DNA of 21,080 nucleotides from Amoeboaphelidium occidentale. Taxonomy: Eukaryota > Aphelidiomycota > Aphelidea. Location of the stretch: positions 42,155 through 63,234 of the forward strand of contig JALGPX010000076.1 in the NCBI GenBank assembly GCA_023515795.1, in the 5' to 3' direction. A model generated the notes under the pieces. That model was not told the origin of the DNA. It was given only the letters and a program-made list of their open reading frames with translations, and did not search any database. The position numbers and the translations under genes are program-made. Shown here piece after piece: positions 10,750 through 19,449 of this stretch. Every line of letters starts with the position of its first letter. Positions within the stretch are counted from its first letter, which is position 1.

Positions 10750-11424
10750 ATGAATCTTGCGCAAGAACGCCTAAAATGCGCTTTGGATAACGGACATAAA
10801 CTGGTAGTGAAGAAGATGATTACTGATGGTTCGGTGCCTGTGCGCGTAGTATTCAACAATAGTGGATATACGACATTGTTCTACGCGATCCGTTATCAGA
10901 TGAATGATTTAGTGCTATTCTTACTGGAACATGGCCATGAGCTCAATGAAGAAGGAAATTTTGACTGCTCCAGAGATATCGAGCAGAATACAGCTTTGCA
11001 CGCGGCAATCTTGTATCAGAACGAAGCTGCTTTTTTGGCATATTACTCAAAGTATCCTCACGCTCTTTCTCTAAAGAACAAGTATGGCCAGAGTGTATTG
11101 CATTTCGCAGCACGAGCAGGTCTCAATAATGTTATTGAACGAATACTTGGGAGCGTTGATATTGATGATACGGACAATGATGGTAATACACCTTTGCATT
11201 ACGCAGCTTCATGGGCTAAACAGAGTACAATTGAGTACCTCATTAACCAGGGCTGCAAGTTTTACATGAAAAACAATAAGGGCTTCACTGCAGTTGATTG
11301 TTCCTTCTCTCATGATATTGCAAACTATCTACAACTCTACGCCATCGAAGTGTTTGAATTAACAAAGAAGGACAAAAGAAGATCACATTACGCTTTGCAA
11401 GAAATTACAAATTTTGAAGAATAG
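10750..11424 (+). CDS. Ankyrin-repeat protein, Avo2-like (TORC2 subunit candidate)
   Basis: 224 residues, starting MNLAQERLKCAL. It has four or five ankyrin repeats, for example GYTTLFYAI...LVLFLLEHGHE, NTALHAAI, YGQSVLHFAARAG and DGNTPLHYAAS...TIEYLINQG, ending near NNKGFTAVDCSF and a charged tail. Spacing and order follow budding-yeast Avo2, a non-essential TORC2 subunit at the plasma membrane, including the GH after the second helix and the final repeat with a proline-less VDC/IDV block. Yeast Avo2 is longer at its C-terminus. Ankyrin proteins are hard to assign by eye, so it could be another ankyrin adaptor. BMT2 begins 23 bp after the stop. Confidence 0.6.
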   Translation: MNLAQERLKCALDNGHKLVVKKMITDGSVPVRVVFNNSGYTTLFYAIRYQMNDLVLFLLEHGHELNEEGNFDCSRDIEQNTALHAAILYQNEAAFLAYYSKYPHALSLKNKYGQSVLHFAARAGLNNVIERILGSVDIDDTDNDGNTPLHYAASWAKQSTIEYLINQGCKFYMKNNKGFTAVDCSFSHDIANYLQLYAIEVFELTKKDKRRSHYALQEITNFEE

Positions 11425-11447
11425 ACATTTTCTATTGTGCTTTTCAC

Positions 11448-12233
11448 ATGTCGAAACGTTCCAAAAGGAAATCTTTGGTCTATCGACCCAAGACTATCAA
11501 TGCATCTGAGCCTAAATTCTTTAATCCGAAAACATCGCGTAGAATTATTAATGAATATCACGTGTTATTGAAGAGGCTAAAGCTGCATCAATATGATGGC
11601 GAGCAGGAAAAGCTTGACTTGGAGCGAAGGATCAACGAAGGATTAGATACTTACCAGAAGGCGAGTCTGCTTGGTCAGAGTAAAGAGCGTGGTGGAGACT
11701 CATCCAAGTGGTTATTGCAATATCTTGAGTTATCGAAGCCACTGTCTTTGTTGGATGTTGGAGCCTTGAAGAATAACTACAAGAATTTGAAGAATATCAC
11801 GGCTAAATGTATCGACCTCAATGCACAGAATGAAGAAATTGAACAGATAGACTTCTTTGAGTACAAACTGGAGAAAGGCCAAAAGCCTTATGATGTCGTT
11901 TGTCTGTCCCTTGTCCTGAACTTTGTCGACACGCCCACTCGAAGAGGCATCATGTTACAGCGAGTCCTTGATCTTCTGAAGGAAAATGGGGGATATCTTT
12001 ATATTGTTCTTCCGCTGGCTTGTGTAGAGAATTCGCGATACATGGATAATGAGCTATTTATAGAAATTGTTACTTCGTTTGGTTTCAAACTCCTCCAGGA
12101 ACACAAGTCTACTAAACTCGCTTACTGGCTATTTGAAAGGACGCCCGCCGCTGAGGTTAAAAAGCTTGACGTCAAGAAAAAGGAGTTACGGAAGGGAAGT
12201 AACAGAAATAACTTTTTCGTGTGCAATAAATAG
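11448..12233 (+). CDS. BMT2: 25S rRNA adenine-N1 methyltransferase Bmt2
   Basis: 261 residues. Rossmann-fold SAM-dependent enzyme that makes m1A in the large-subunit rRNA in the nucleolus (known for yeast Bmt2). The basic N-terminus MSKRSKRKSLVYRPK suits a nucleolar protein. Then come NPKTSRRIINEYHVLLKRL, QKASLLGQSKERGGDSSKW, the SAM-binding LLDVGAL, the acidic CIDLN, and DVVCLSLVLNFVDTPTRRG with ERGG, all family signatures. The end NRNNFFVCNK matches the conserved RNNF near the family C-terminus. Its start is 23 bp after the ankyrin gene stop. Confidence 0.85.
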   Translation: MSKRSKRKSLVYRPKTINASEPKFFNPKTSRRIINEYHVLLKRLKLHQYDGEQEKLDLERRINEGLDTYQKASLLGQSKERGGDSSKWLLQYLELSKPLSLLDVGALKNNYKNLKNITAKCIDLNAQNEEIEQIDFFEYKLEKGQKPYDVVCLSLVLNFVDTPTRRGIMLQRVLDLLKENGGYLYIVLPLACVENSRYMDNELFIEIVTSFGFKLLQEHKSTKLAYWLFERTPAAEVKKLDVKKKELRKGSNRNNFFVCNK

Positions 12234-12448
12234 GATAGTCTTTTTTTTGCAGTTTGATCGAAATCACGCCGAAGAACCGCTCATTTGGCGTGGTTTGTGT
12301 TCAATAGCATCGATAATAGCGGCCACTGATGGTAATTTATGTGTTAGACTTCAGAAATATCCGTGTCGACAACATTTCTACTGAGGCTGCCTCTTGACTT
12401 CTCCATATCCTCGTAAAAAGATGACACTCGCTTTTAATTAGAAAGCCC

Positions 12449-13738
12449 CTAGTTTATTTGACTTTTATGAACGTTCTTCACGTATGCCCTTAGTCGTGAT
12501 ATCGACTGTGGTGTCAAAATACACTCACCTCGAATGATGTTCTGTTTCGTGTTAACACTTCGCCAGTCCATTAGGTCTTGTTCTCTGATCATTCTGAATC
12601 CGTAAATGAGCGCTCTCGAGATGTTATCTAAGTTTGAGCAATCGAAGGAGCATAATTCGCGATTTCGAACAATGTAATGTGTTAACGGATATAATTTCGT
12701 CTGCTTTCCAGCTTCTTTTTCTAGTTGGAGGGTTGGACAAGAGTCAACGACTAGTTCTTTAACGCTTTTACCGAGTAATCGCTCGTTCATTGTCTTGAAC
12801 AGATCTTGAGTTATTAAGCTCTTTCCAATATCCAAATGTGTGATAGCGCATAGTGTCAAGACAGTCAAAACACTCATATCATCCATCTTGACGCCATTGA
12901 TGTTAAGCTTCTGCAAGTTTCTGCAAGACTGAGCCAACAGGACCACGCCGTTCTTGGAGGGATTGTAGCATGGGGAAATTCTTGTACCAAGACAAACATC
13001 TTGAAGCGATTTGCAATTATTAGCCAAGGCTTCCAAACCATAATCGCCAATATTCACTCCCAGAAGGCTTATCTTTCTGAGGTGTCTTAGAGTTGGTGCC
13101 AACTTCATAATGCAACCTTCCGTGATGGGTGCTTTAGAAACGCTCAGACTCTGTAAAGTGTCAAACCCGCCGCGTAATCCGTTCATCATCAGATTATCGA
13201 ACGATGATACTCCTCTAATATCCAAAGATCTTAAAGGTGTCTGTTTAATCATTGCTGATGGTTCAGTTAGAGGCCGGACATCTGAAACAACTATCGCAAT
13301 GTCCAAGGGTTTGCCTGAATTGCACAAAATATCTTGAAGGAACTCCACAATGTTCACAGCAAACAAACAGCCAAAGAATGTGATCTTTTGTAAGGTTGGA
13401 CATGCTTCAATGCATTGTCTTATGTGAGTGACATCGTCCTTCTTGAACGTACGAGAAAATCGAACAGTTTGAACCTTATCGCTGCATTCCAGAGTTTTCA
13501 CTATTGTGTCCCATGGAATTCTTTTGTAAAAACTAATGTCTCTGATATAACGGAACGCGTGCTGAGCTTCTGATAAGTATTCTTCCAAAACTTGTTGCCT
13601 GGAAAAGGATCGATATCTCCAAAGATAGCGCATTGACGCGTGATAAAAAGCCCAATTAACCTGAGCAGAGTTGTAAAGACTCTTCTTATCGTCTGCTAAG
13701 TGTCGCATGACCATAGACAAAATCTCAATTGGCAACAT
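12449..13738 (-). CDS. F-box / leucine-rich-repeat protein
   Basis: 429 residues. The N-terminus MLPIEILSMVMRHL followed by SLYNSAQVNWAFYHAS and LWRY is an F-box, which would bind Skp1 in an SCF ubiquitin ligase. The rest is irregular leucine-rich repeats of the cysteine-containing type (for example LEALANNCKSLQDVCLG, VVLLAQSCRNLQKLNINGV and ITHLDIGKSLI) that would choose the substrate. The longer frame to 13786 starts with TTG, so the first ATG at 13738 is used. No specific orthologue is recognised (Grr1, Amn1 and Pof-type proteins share this layout). The start lies 59 bp after the stop of the helicase gene on the same strand. The 215 bp to the BMT2 stop hold no gene. Confidence 0.75.
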   Translation of the reverse strand: MLPIEILSMVMRHLADDKKSLYNSAQVNWAFYHASMRYLWRYRSFSRQQVLEEYLSEAQHAFRYIRDISFYKRIPWDTIVKTLECSDKVQTVRFSRTFKKDDVTHIRQCIEACPTLQKITFFGCLFAVNIVEFLQDILCNSGKPLDIAIVVSDVRPLTEPSAMIKQTPLRSLDIRGVSSFDNLMMNGLRGGFDTLQSLSVSKAPITEGCIMKLAPTLRHLRKISLLGVNIGDYGLEALANNCKSLQDVCLGTRISPCYNPSKNGVVLLAQSCRNLQKLNINGVKMDDMSVLTVLTLCAITHLDIGKSLITQDLFKTMNERLLGKSVKELVVDSCPTLQLEKEAGKQTKLYPLTHYIVRNRELCSFDCSNLDNISRALIYGFRMIREQDLMDWRSVNTKQNIIRGECILTPQSISRLRAYVKNVHKSQIN

Positions 13739-13797
13739 GATGATGAAAACCAATTGTGAAACAGTTGATCCAGCAATGTGACACAAATAACTTTTAT

Positions 13798-15108
13798 CTA
13801 TTTTTTCAACGCAATTTGAATTTCTTTTGCTAATTTCTCATCGTACTTTCCTACTAGAGATGTAGCTCTTCCAGGCGCACCACATCTTGCTGTTCTACCA
13901 ACACGATGCAAATAATCCACAGCAGATTTAGGAAAATCATAAAGAATAACATGATCAACTTTCACAAGATCCATGCCTCTTGAAACAAGATCAGTACAAA
14001 GCAAAGTAGTTATTTTTCCTTCATTAAATTGTTCAATAATTTTAAAACGATCTTCCTTCTTTATGCGATTATGCAAAACAGCAAAGGCATCAACACCGCC
14101 AACCATTTCCATTACATCCGGCAAACTAGTCAACCAACCCTCTAAAGATAAGCAAGAGCCGAGTCTGTTACAAAATATGATCGTCTTCTGGTCTTTTGGC
14201 GGCAATTCAAGCAATACTTTGGATAAGGCCTTTTGTTTGTTATCGCCGTAACCGCTCAACTTTATGAATCTCTGCCTGAGCGATGGTACAGCACGATGAA
14301 GTCTCGGCGTAGAAATACGAACAATCTTGTTACCAAACTCTTTCTCTAATGTGATGTCTAATGTCTTGGGAACAGTTGCAGTTATAAAGATCTTTTGAAT
14401 TTTCTCCTGTGACGAGTTATTCTTCAAGTAGCCAAGTATTTCTCTGACCTTCTCGCCAAAATCTTTGATAAAGAGAGTATCTGCTTCGTCGATTATGATA
14501 CTTTGAATATCATCCGCTTGAAGCCGTTGGTCCATGAATTGGTACAACAATTTCTGGGGAGTTCCCACTATCAAATCAATTGGGCCCTCCGTTGTTTCTT
14601 TGTGCTTCGGAATCCTGTCGTAGATTCCTTCCACTCTGAATTTGGCGTGATGAGCTAGTGACTTTGCAACAGAAACGACTTGATGAACCAATTCTTTGCT
14701 GGGAACAAGAACGATCGATCTCGGTCTTCGAGCCATGCGTATGAAACCTTTGCTAACTTCGTCTTCCTTGAGCTTTTGTATTATAGGAAGGAGGTATGCA
14801 AATGTTTTACCTCCACCAGTCTCTGCCGCGCATAAAACATCATGGCCTTCAAGTATATGTGGAGTAGCCATAACTTGGATCGCGGTAGGTTTCTTCAGAC
14901 CAAGCTTTCCAGCTATATGAACAATATCTTTATGCAACCCAACAGACTCAAATGTTGACTTATTAACAAGATCTCTTAGATCATTCAAAGACATGTTATT
15001 CGTACGATGTCCATCTCCAACAACAGGCGATATCAAAGACATGTGGGCAGGCTTTACGACTTGACGCGATTGCGCGCTGAAATATCGCGATGGAAAGCAC
15101 CGTATCAT
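13798..15108 (-). CDS. MRH4: Mitochondrial DEAD-box RNA helicase, Mrh4/DDX28-like
   Basis: 436 residues. The first ATG gives MIRCFPSRYFSAQSRQVVK, rich in Arg, Ser and aromatics and without acidic residues, a mitochondrial targeting sequence. The longer frame to 15138 starts with TTG. Motifs in order: Q-motif GLKKPTAIQ, motif I AETGGGKT (about 95-102; usual form GSGKT), VPSKEL, GTPQKLL, DEAD (about 207-210), ITAT where most have SAT, IIFCNR, CTDLVSRGMD and HRVGRTARCG. Mrh4 and DDX28 act in mitochondrial large-subunit assembly on the 21S/16S rRNA (family knowledge). The Mrh4 assignment rests on size, targeting and the substituted motifs; another mitochondrial DEAD protein is possible. It shares a 89-bp divergent region with RPL35. 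Confidence 0.75.
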   Translation of the reverse strand: MIRCFPSRYFSAQSRQVVKPAHMSLISPVVGDGHRTNNMSLNDLRDLVNKSTFESVGLHKDIVHIAGKLGLKKPTAIQVMATPHILEGHDVLCAAETGGGKTFAYLLPIIQKLKEDEVSKGFIRMARRPRSIVLVPSKELVHQVVSVAKSLAHHAKFRVEGIYDRIPKHKETTEGPIDLIVGTPQKLLYQFMDQRLQADDIQSIIIDEADTLFIKDFGEKVREILGYLKNNSSQEKIQKIFITATVPKTLDITLEKEFGNKIVRISTPRLHRAVPSLRQRFIKLSGYGDNKQKALSKVLLELPPKDQKTIIFCNRLGSCLSLEGWLTSLPDVMEMVGGVDAFAVLHNRIKKEDRFKIIEQFNEGKITTLLCTDLVSRGMDLVKVDHVILYDFPKSAVDYLHRVGRTARCGAPGRATSLVGKYDEKLAKEIQIALKK

Positions 15109-15197
15109 TATGCGATTCAATAAGTTGCAAAGAGCCAAACTCGCCGATCAACCGAAGCGAGAAATTTTTTTTGAACACATCGAAATTTAAATCAACA

Positions 15198-15695
15198 ATG
15201 GTAAGCTATTATGACTAAATGCTACCGAGAGACGCCATGGGAACGTTGTGCTTTTGTTAGCCCTCAATGAATTATTGCATGGACGCCTCTTGGAATGCAT
15301 CAACACGATCAGATCTCTAATCATTCTAGACCAAAGTCAAGGCATACGAATTACAGAGTAAAGATAAGGCAGAGTTGGAGAAGCAATTGGAAGAGTTGAA
15401 GCAGGAGTTGGTGCAGTTGAGGGCAGAGCAGGCTAAGCAGGGAAACCAGAAGGCTTTGACCATCAACGAAGTCCGTAAATCCATTGCACGTGTTCTCACC
15501 GTTATCCACCAAAAGCAAAGAGAAAACTTGAGGGCTTTGTATGCAGACAAGAAGTACAAGCCTCTTGACTTGCGCGCTAAGAAGACCCGTGCTATTCGTC
15601 GTAGATTAACTCCATATGAAGCCAGCAGGAAGACTGCTAGACAATTGAAGAAGGAACGTCACTTCCCTATGAGAAAGTATGCAGTCAAGGCATAA
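15198..15695 (+). CDS. RPL35: 60S ribosomal protein L35 (uL29), intron directly after ATG
   Basis: Structural protein of the large ribosomal subunit near the exit tunnel. Exon 1 is only the ATG (15198-15200). Exon 2 is 15330-15695. The product is 122 residues and starts [20 protein letters not shown], which matches the L35 N-terminus. It continues with [37 protein letters not shown] and ends [12 protein letters not shown]. An intron right after the initiator codon is common in fungal ribosomal protein genes. Without splicing the longest frame lacks the first residues. It converges on the FANCE-like gene with 17 bp between stops. Confidence 0.95.
15201..15329 (+). other. 129-nt intron of RPL35
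   Basis: Donor GTAAGC follows the ATG directly, and acceptor TTCTAG precedes ACCAAAGTC. It is two to four times longer than the other introns here. I found no convincing C/D or H/ACA snoRNA boxes in it. Confidence 0.85.
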
Positions 15696-15712
15696 TAAAC
15701 GACGCGCTTATA

Positions 15713-16935
15713 TTATATCTTCTTGATCTCTTGTATGATGGACTGTTTCAGGAAGGAATCGACATGCTTTTCGCATATTTGAAGCAGTTCGTCCTTGTGT
15801 TCTACCAAAAGATTGCTATTCTTAATGATGAACTGAAGTAGCAGCGTGTGTATTTTTAGCTCCATCTCGCCTATAACCTTTACCAGCGATTTAAAAATAG
15901 AAATGCTCGCCATTATGGAGCTATGATCATGTTTGATGTTCTTTAAGATGGTTTCACATACGAGTACCATACCTGCCACATTGTCTTCCATATGTGATCG
16001 TCTGCTCGATACATATCTATGGTAATTAGAAAAGCCCTTTAACATATTTACCTCAAGATCTTGCCTAAACATTTCTGATCAGCAGTATCAACTATAATTC
16101 TTAGCAGGTCAAATCTTGCAGGTGTTAATGAAAACTTAGCCTCAGATGAACATATCATAAAGAACATTTCTGTAGCATACACTCTAGTGTAATCACGCAG
16201 GATGTTTTGAATGTTTCCGGGACAATGATCACCCATTCGATCTATAAAAGGTAGAATGATATAACTCATTAAGGCTTTGAGGTACGACCAAGACGACCTC
16301 CTGCTAAGCACTATCTCTGTAAGGTTCACGATATCAGCCTCCGTGAAGACGTTGCAGTCGTAATCACGTACCGCCCGTGCAAAGTTCGATGAGTTCGATG
16401 CTTCCACAAGATCAGCAATAGCGCTGAAACTCTTTGTCTGTAACGCCTGTTTAAACCCATCGTGGATGCTTACTTGTTTGAATGCAGTTTCTGAAACAAG
16501 AGCCTTGTTTGAACATCTGGTGCTCGAAACCACTGCCATATCTTCTTCTGCGACAACATCCTCCTCAAAAGACCATTCATAACAACTTTGCGTTTCAGTG
16601 TGCTTGGCATCTGAAGCCCACAGCGATAAGACTGCTCGACTTTCTAGGCTCAGCTTAAATGCCTTGCTGCGCAATACGCCTTCAGCAACATAACAGAGAG
16701 TTTCACTATCCAAAACATCGCAGTTCCATTTGATGAGAGCCAAAAAGTATTTTAAATGTTTTTGTGACCTTTTTTGACCGTTGCATGCGCTCAGTAACTT
16801 TGTAACAATCAAGTTCATAAAGTCTCGCTTCGAGCATTCCATTCCGTAATAACTTATTAATACGTCCGCATCTAAACTGGGATGAAACAAGTCCTTGTCT
16901 ATAGAGGAAAGGAAATAAGATTGGCCTCTATTCAT
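15713..16935 (-). CDS. FANCE-like helical-repeat protein, two exons
   Basis: Exons 16935-16052 and 16016-15713 give 395 residues. A 35-nt intron (GTAAAT donor, TTCTAAT branch-like, CATAG acceptor) joins KCLGKILR to YVSSRRSHMEDN. The product is all alpha-helical. The C-terminal half has helical repeats of the kind seen in the Fanconi anaemia protein FANCE: LTEIVLSRRSSW, FDLLRIIVDTA, FKSLVKVIGEME, and the ending HVDSFLKQSIIQEIKKI, which resembles the FANCE C-terminal helix. FANCE links the FANCD2/FANCI pair to the Fanconi core complex in interstrand-crosslink repair. The N-terminal half is not recognised. The start is the first ATG (MNRGQSYFL); the longer frame begins with TTG. The assignment is from pattern memory only and another HEAT-like protein is possible. 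Confidence 0.45.
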
Positions 16936-17017
16936 TAATGAAACAAAGTCTATTGTTGATTTCAATCAAAAAGAACGCAAAATAGATTCGTAGATCTGAC
17001 TCCCGTTTCACTTTTAA

Positions 17018-17042
17018 TTGACTCAACATACGAACAGTCAAT
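17018..17042 (-). other. Hairpin just downstream of the Fanzor stop
   Basis: A 7-bp inverted repeat (17017-17023 with 17036-17042, arms ATTGACT and AGTCAAT, 12-nt loop) lies about 5 bases past the Fanzor stop. TnpB and Fanzor guide RNAs come from the 3' end of the gene and its flank, so the hairpin may belong to a guide RNA or the element end. This is inference. Confidence 0.35.
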
Positions 17043-17046
17043 GTAG

Positions 17047-17885
17047 TCACGCAACCGTAACTCCATCAACATCAGAGGTAACGTTCGTAACATGACCCCT
17101 ATTGTGGTCTTGAGCGGACTTGCGTCCCTCTGTTACTTCGGTTTTGTTATTGTTATTTTGTTCCTGCTTCTGCTGTTTTGGTTTGAATTGTTCTGGTTTT
17201 TCTCCGTTGTTGTTGTTCATGAAAGTAAATACGAACTTCATGTTTTTTGCAGCGTTCACGTCTCTGTTCCAGTATCTGCCACAAGTAATCTTCGAGCAAA
17301 TCTTCAGACGCCATTTCCTTCCTTTTGGTAGAACAGTGAAACATTTAGCGCAAATCTTGCTGGTATTGTATTCCCAAACGTATCTACACGGAATCTTTCT
17401 TTGTTTCAACGCTTTGTAAAAGCCAACCTTCGGAATTGGAGCGTGACCACGTGAACAACTAGAAAACTTGCCACCACCAAAAGCAACAAAGACTTTCTTT
17501 CCCCTTCTTTTGATACGCTTGATCAAATGATCATAAGCCCATTGTTTATGAATGTCACACTTTCTTCTTAAAAGACGCCACTGATGAGATCCGTAAAAAG
17601 ACATCAAAGTATTCAAATTTTTAGCAAAGTAACTCAAATATTGTTTGAACTCAAGGACTGTGGCTACCTTTGCAGAAGGCATATCGGCATTGATTTTACC
17701 GATATCAGTCCGTTTACTCAACCAAACCGTTCGTTTCTTCGCAGAGAATTCAATACCAGACAATTGTCTCCATTCTCCCCCAGAACAACCAAAAGACCCA
17801 TTTTCATCATACGCATCAAACAAATCTTTCCTCCCAGGGTCTAAGCCAATGACAACAGTATCTTTTAAATCAACCGGAACATAAA
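17047..17885 (-). CDS. Fanzor C-terminal fragment: RuvC core, zinc finger, low-complexity tail
   Basis: Starts in-frame at the n at 17886 and ends at TGA 17049-17047. The first catalytic Asp is in VIGLDPGRKDLF. The middle has FVAFGGGKF and GHAPIPKVGFYKALKQR, a typical Fanzor stretch. Fanzors are reported to use a relocated glutamate, and Glu in YVWEYNTSKIC sits where it is expected. The zinc finger is CAKC plus CSKITC. The last catalytic Asp is in YWNRDVNAAKN. So all three catalytic positions appear intact. The last 55 or so residues are rich in Asn, Gln and Lys. The two hydrophobic plus-strand frames here are antisense shadows. Confidence 0.88.
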
Positions 17886-18135
17886 NAATAGTGTTTGAAC
17901 TCAAGGACTGTGGCTACCTTTGAAGAAGGCATATCGGCATTGATTTTACCGATATCAGTCCGTTTACTCAACCAAACCGTTCGTTTCTTCGCAGAGAATT
18001 CAATACCAGACAATTGTCTCCATTCTCCCCCAGAACAACCAAAAGACCCATTTTCATCATACGCATCAAACAAATCTTTCCTCCCAGGGTCCAAGCCAAT
18101 TACAACAGTATCTTTTAAATCAACTGGAACATAAA
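17637..18135. repeat. 249-bp dovetail repeat around n at 17886
   Basis: 17637-17885 and 17887-18135 match over exactly 249 bp without indels and with a few substitutions. Both copies end at the n. Encodes the first RuvC motif region. Confidence 0.85.
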
Positions 18136-18256
18136 ATTTCTTGTCGTCCACCATATTGAAACCAAAATCATCGGGACCTTTGTCCCCATCATGGATTTTT
18201 TTCATTACATGAAATCCAACCGAAACACCATCAGTTACCATAGAATAACCAAATGA
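17887..18256 (-). CDS. Fanzor fragment between n joints (linker plus first RuvC motif)
   Basis: Open throughout, from FGYSMVTDGVSVGFHVMKK through KFYVPVDLKDTVVIGLDPG to KVATVLEFKHY. It carries the first RuvC aspartate. The left 249 bp repeat the fragment below it and the right 312 bp repeat the fragment above it, so almost nothing is unique. It differs in sequence from both (for example FNMVDDKKFYV against LITVDDKKVYV), so it samples a different copy or allele. Confidence 0.8.
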
Positions 18257-18569
18257 NTTTACCGATATCAGTCCGTTTACTCAACCAAACCGTTCGTTTC
18301 TTCGCAGAGAATTCAATACCAGACAATTGTCTCCATTCTCCCCCAGAACAACCAAAAGACCCATTTTCATCATACGCATCAAACAAATCTTTCCTCCCAG
18401 GGTCCAAGCCAATTACAACAGTATCTTTCAAATCAACCGGAACATACACTTTCTTGTCGTCCACCGTAATTAAACCAAAATCATCGGGACCTTTGTCCCC
18501 ATCATGGATTTTTTTCATTACATGAAATCCAACCGAAACACCATCAGTTACCATAGAATAACCAAATGA
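17945..18569. repeat. 312-bp dovetail repeat around n at 18257
   Basis: 17945-18256 and 18258-18569 match over exactly 312 bp without indels and with a handful of substitutions. Both copies end at the n. Confidence 0.85.
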
Positions 18570-18922
18570 ATGACATTTGCGTAACCAAGGTTTCATCTCA
18601 ATTGTTTCTTCCCAGCGAGCTTCCGCTGTTTCCATAAAATACTGTTGTGTTCTTTTTCCTTTTTCTATCAAGTCCTTATCAAAAGGAAAGACCCAGTCGC
18701 TTCGGTTCTCCTTAACACATTGGTAAACCTCAAATAGGCAAGAAGTGTCAATGTTAACGTATCCGTTACGATTTTGATAGATGGGTGCCAACGTAAATGT
18801 TCTTAGTCCCCTTCCTCTTCGCTTAGTTTCAACGCGGGAAGCAGCATCTTCATTTTGATGGTCTCTAAAGAAGTCCAAAATTTTGTAGAGCAGTGGCAAG
18901 TAAAGGTGCCAATTCGTCTTGA
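18258..18922 (-). CDS. Fanzor fragment between n joints (middle domain to first RuvC motif)
   Basis: Open throughout, from the region NWHLYLPLLYKILDFFRDH through LRTFTLAPIYQNRNGYVNID, CLFEVYQC, RWEETIEMKPWLRKC and SFGYSMVTDG to GLDPGRKDLF and SKRTDIGK. This middle part precedes the RuvC core in Fanzors and likely contacts DNA or guide RNA (inference). 526 bp repeat the next fragment and 312 bp repeat the previous one. Confidence 0.8.
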
Positions 18923-19449
18923 NCCAGGGTCTAAGCCAATGACAACAGTATCTTTTAAATCAACCGGAACATAAACTTTCTTGTCGTCCACCGTAATGAA
19001 ACCAAAATCATCGGGACCTTTGTCCACATCATGGATTTTTTTCATGACGTGAAATCCAACCGAAACACCATCTGTTACCATAGAATAACCAAATGAATGA
19101 CATTTGCGTAACCAAGGTTTCATCTCAATTGTTTCTTCCCAGCGAGCATCCGCCGTTTCCATAAAATACTGTTGTGTTATTTTTCCTTTTTCTACCAAGT
19201 CCTTATCAAAAGGAAAGACCCAGTTGCTTCGGTTCTCCTTACCACATTGGTACACCTCAAATAGGCAAGAAGTGTCAATGTTAACGTATCCGTTACGATT
19301 TTGATAGATGGGTGCCAACGTAAATGTTCTTAGTCCCCTTCCTCTTCGCTTAGTTTCAACGCGGGAAGCAGCATCTTCATTTTGATGGTCTCTAAAGAAG
19401 TCCAAAATTTTGTAGAGCAGTGGCAAGTAAAGGTGCCAATTCGTCTTGA
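18397..19449. repeat. 526-bp dovetail repeat around n at 18923
   Basis: 18397-18922 and 18924-19449 match over exactly 526 bp without indels. Substitutions include CVKENRSDW against CGKENRSNW. Both copies end at the n. Confidence 0.85.

Noticed and set aside
13739-13786. Longer N-terminus for the F-box protein
   Set aside because: That frame begins with TTG; the first ATG lies exactly at the start of the F-box.
15201-15329. Intronic snoRNA in RPL35
   Set aside because: The intron is long for this genome, but no C box (RTGATGA-like) with D box CTGA, and no H/ACA layout, could be found.
17092-17419. Two plus-strand frames rich in Leu, Phe and Val resembling membrane proteins
   Set aside because: They are antisense to the Asn/Gln/Lys-rich tail and zinc finger of Fanzor, which has clear domain motifs.
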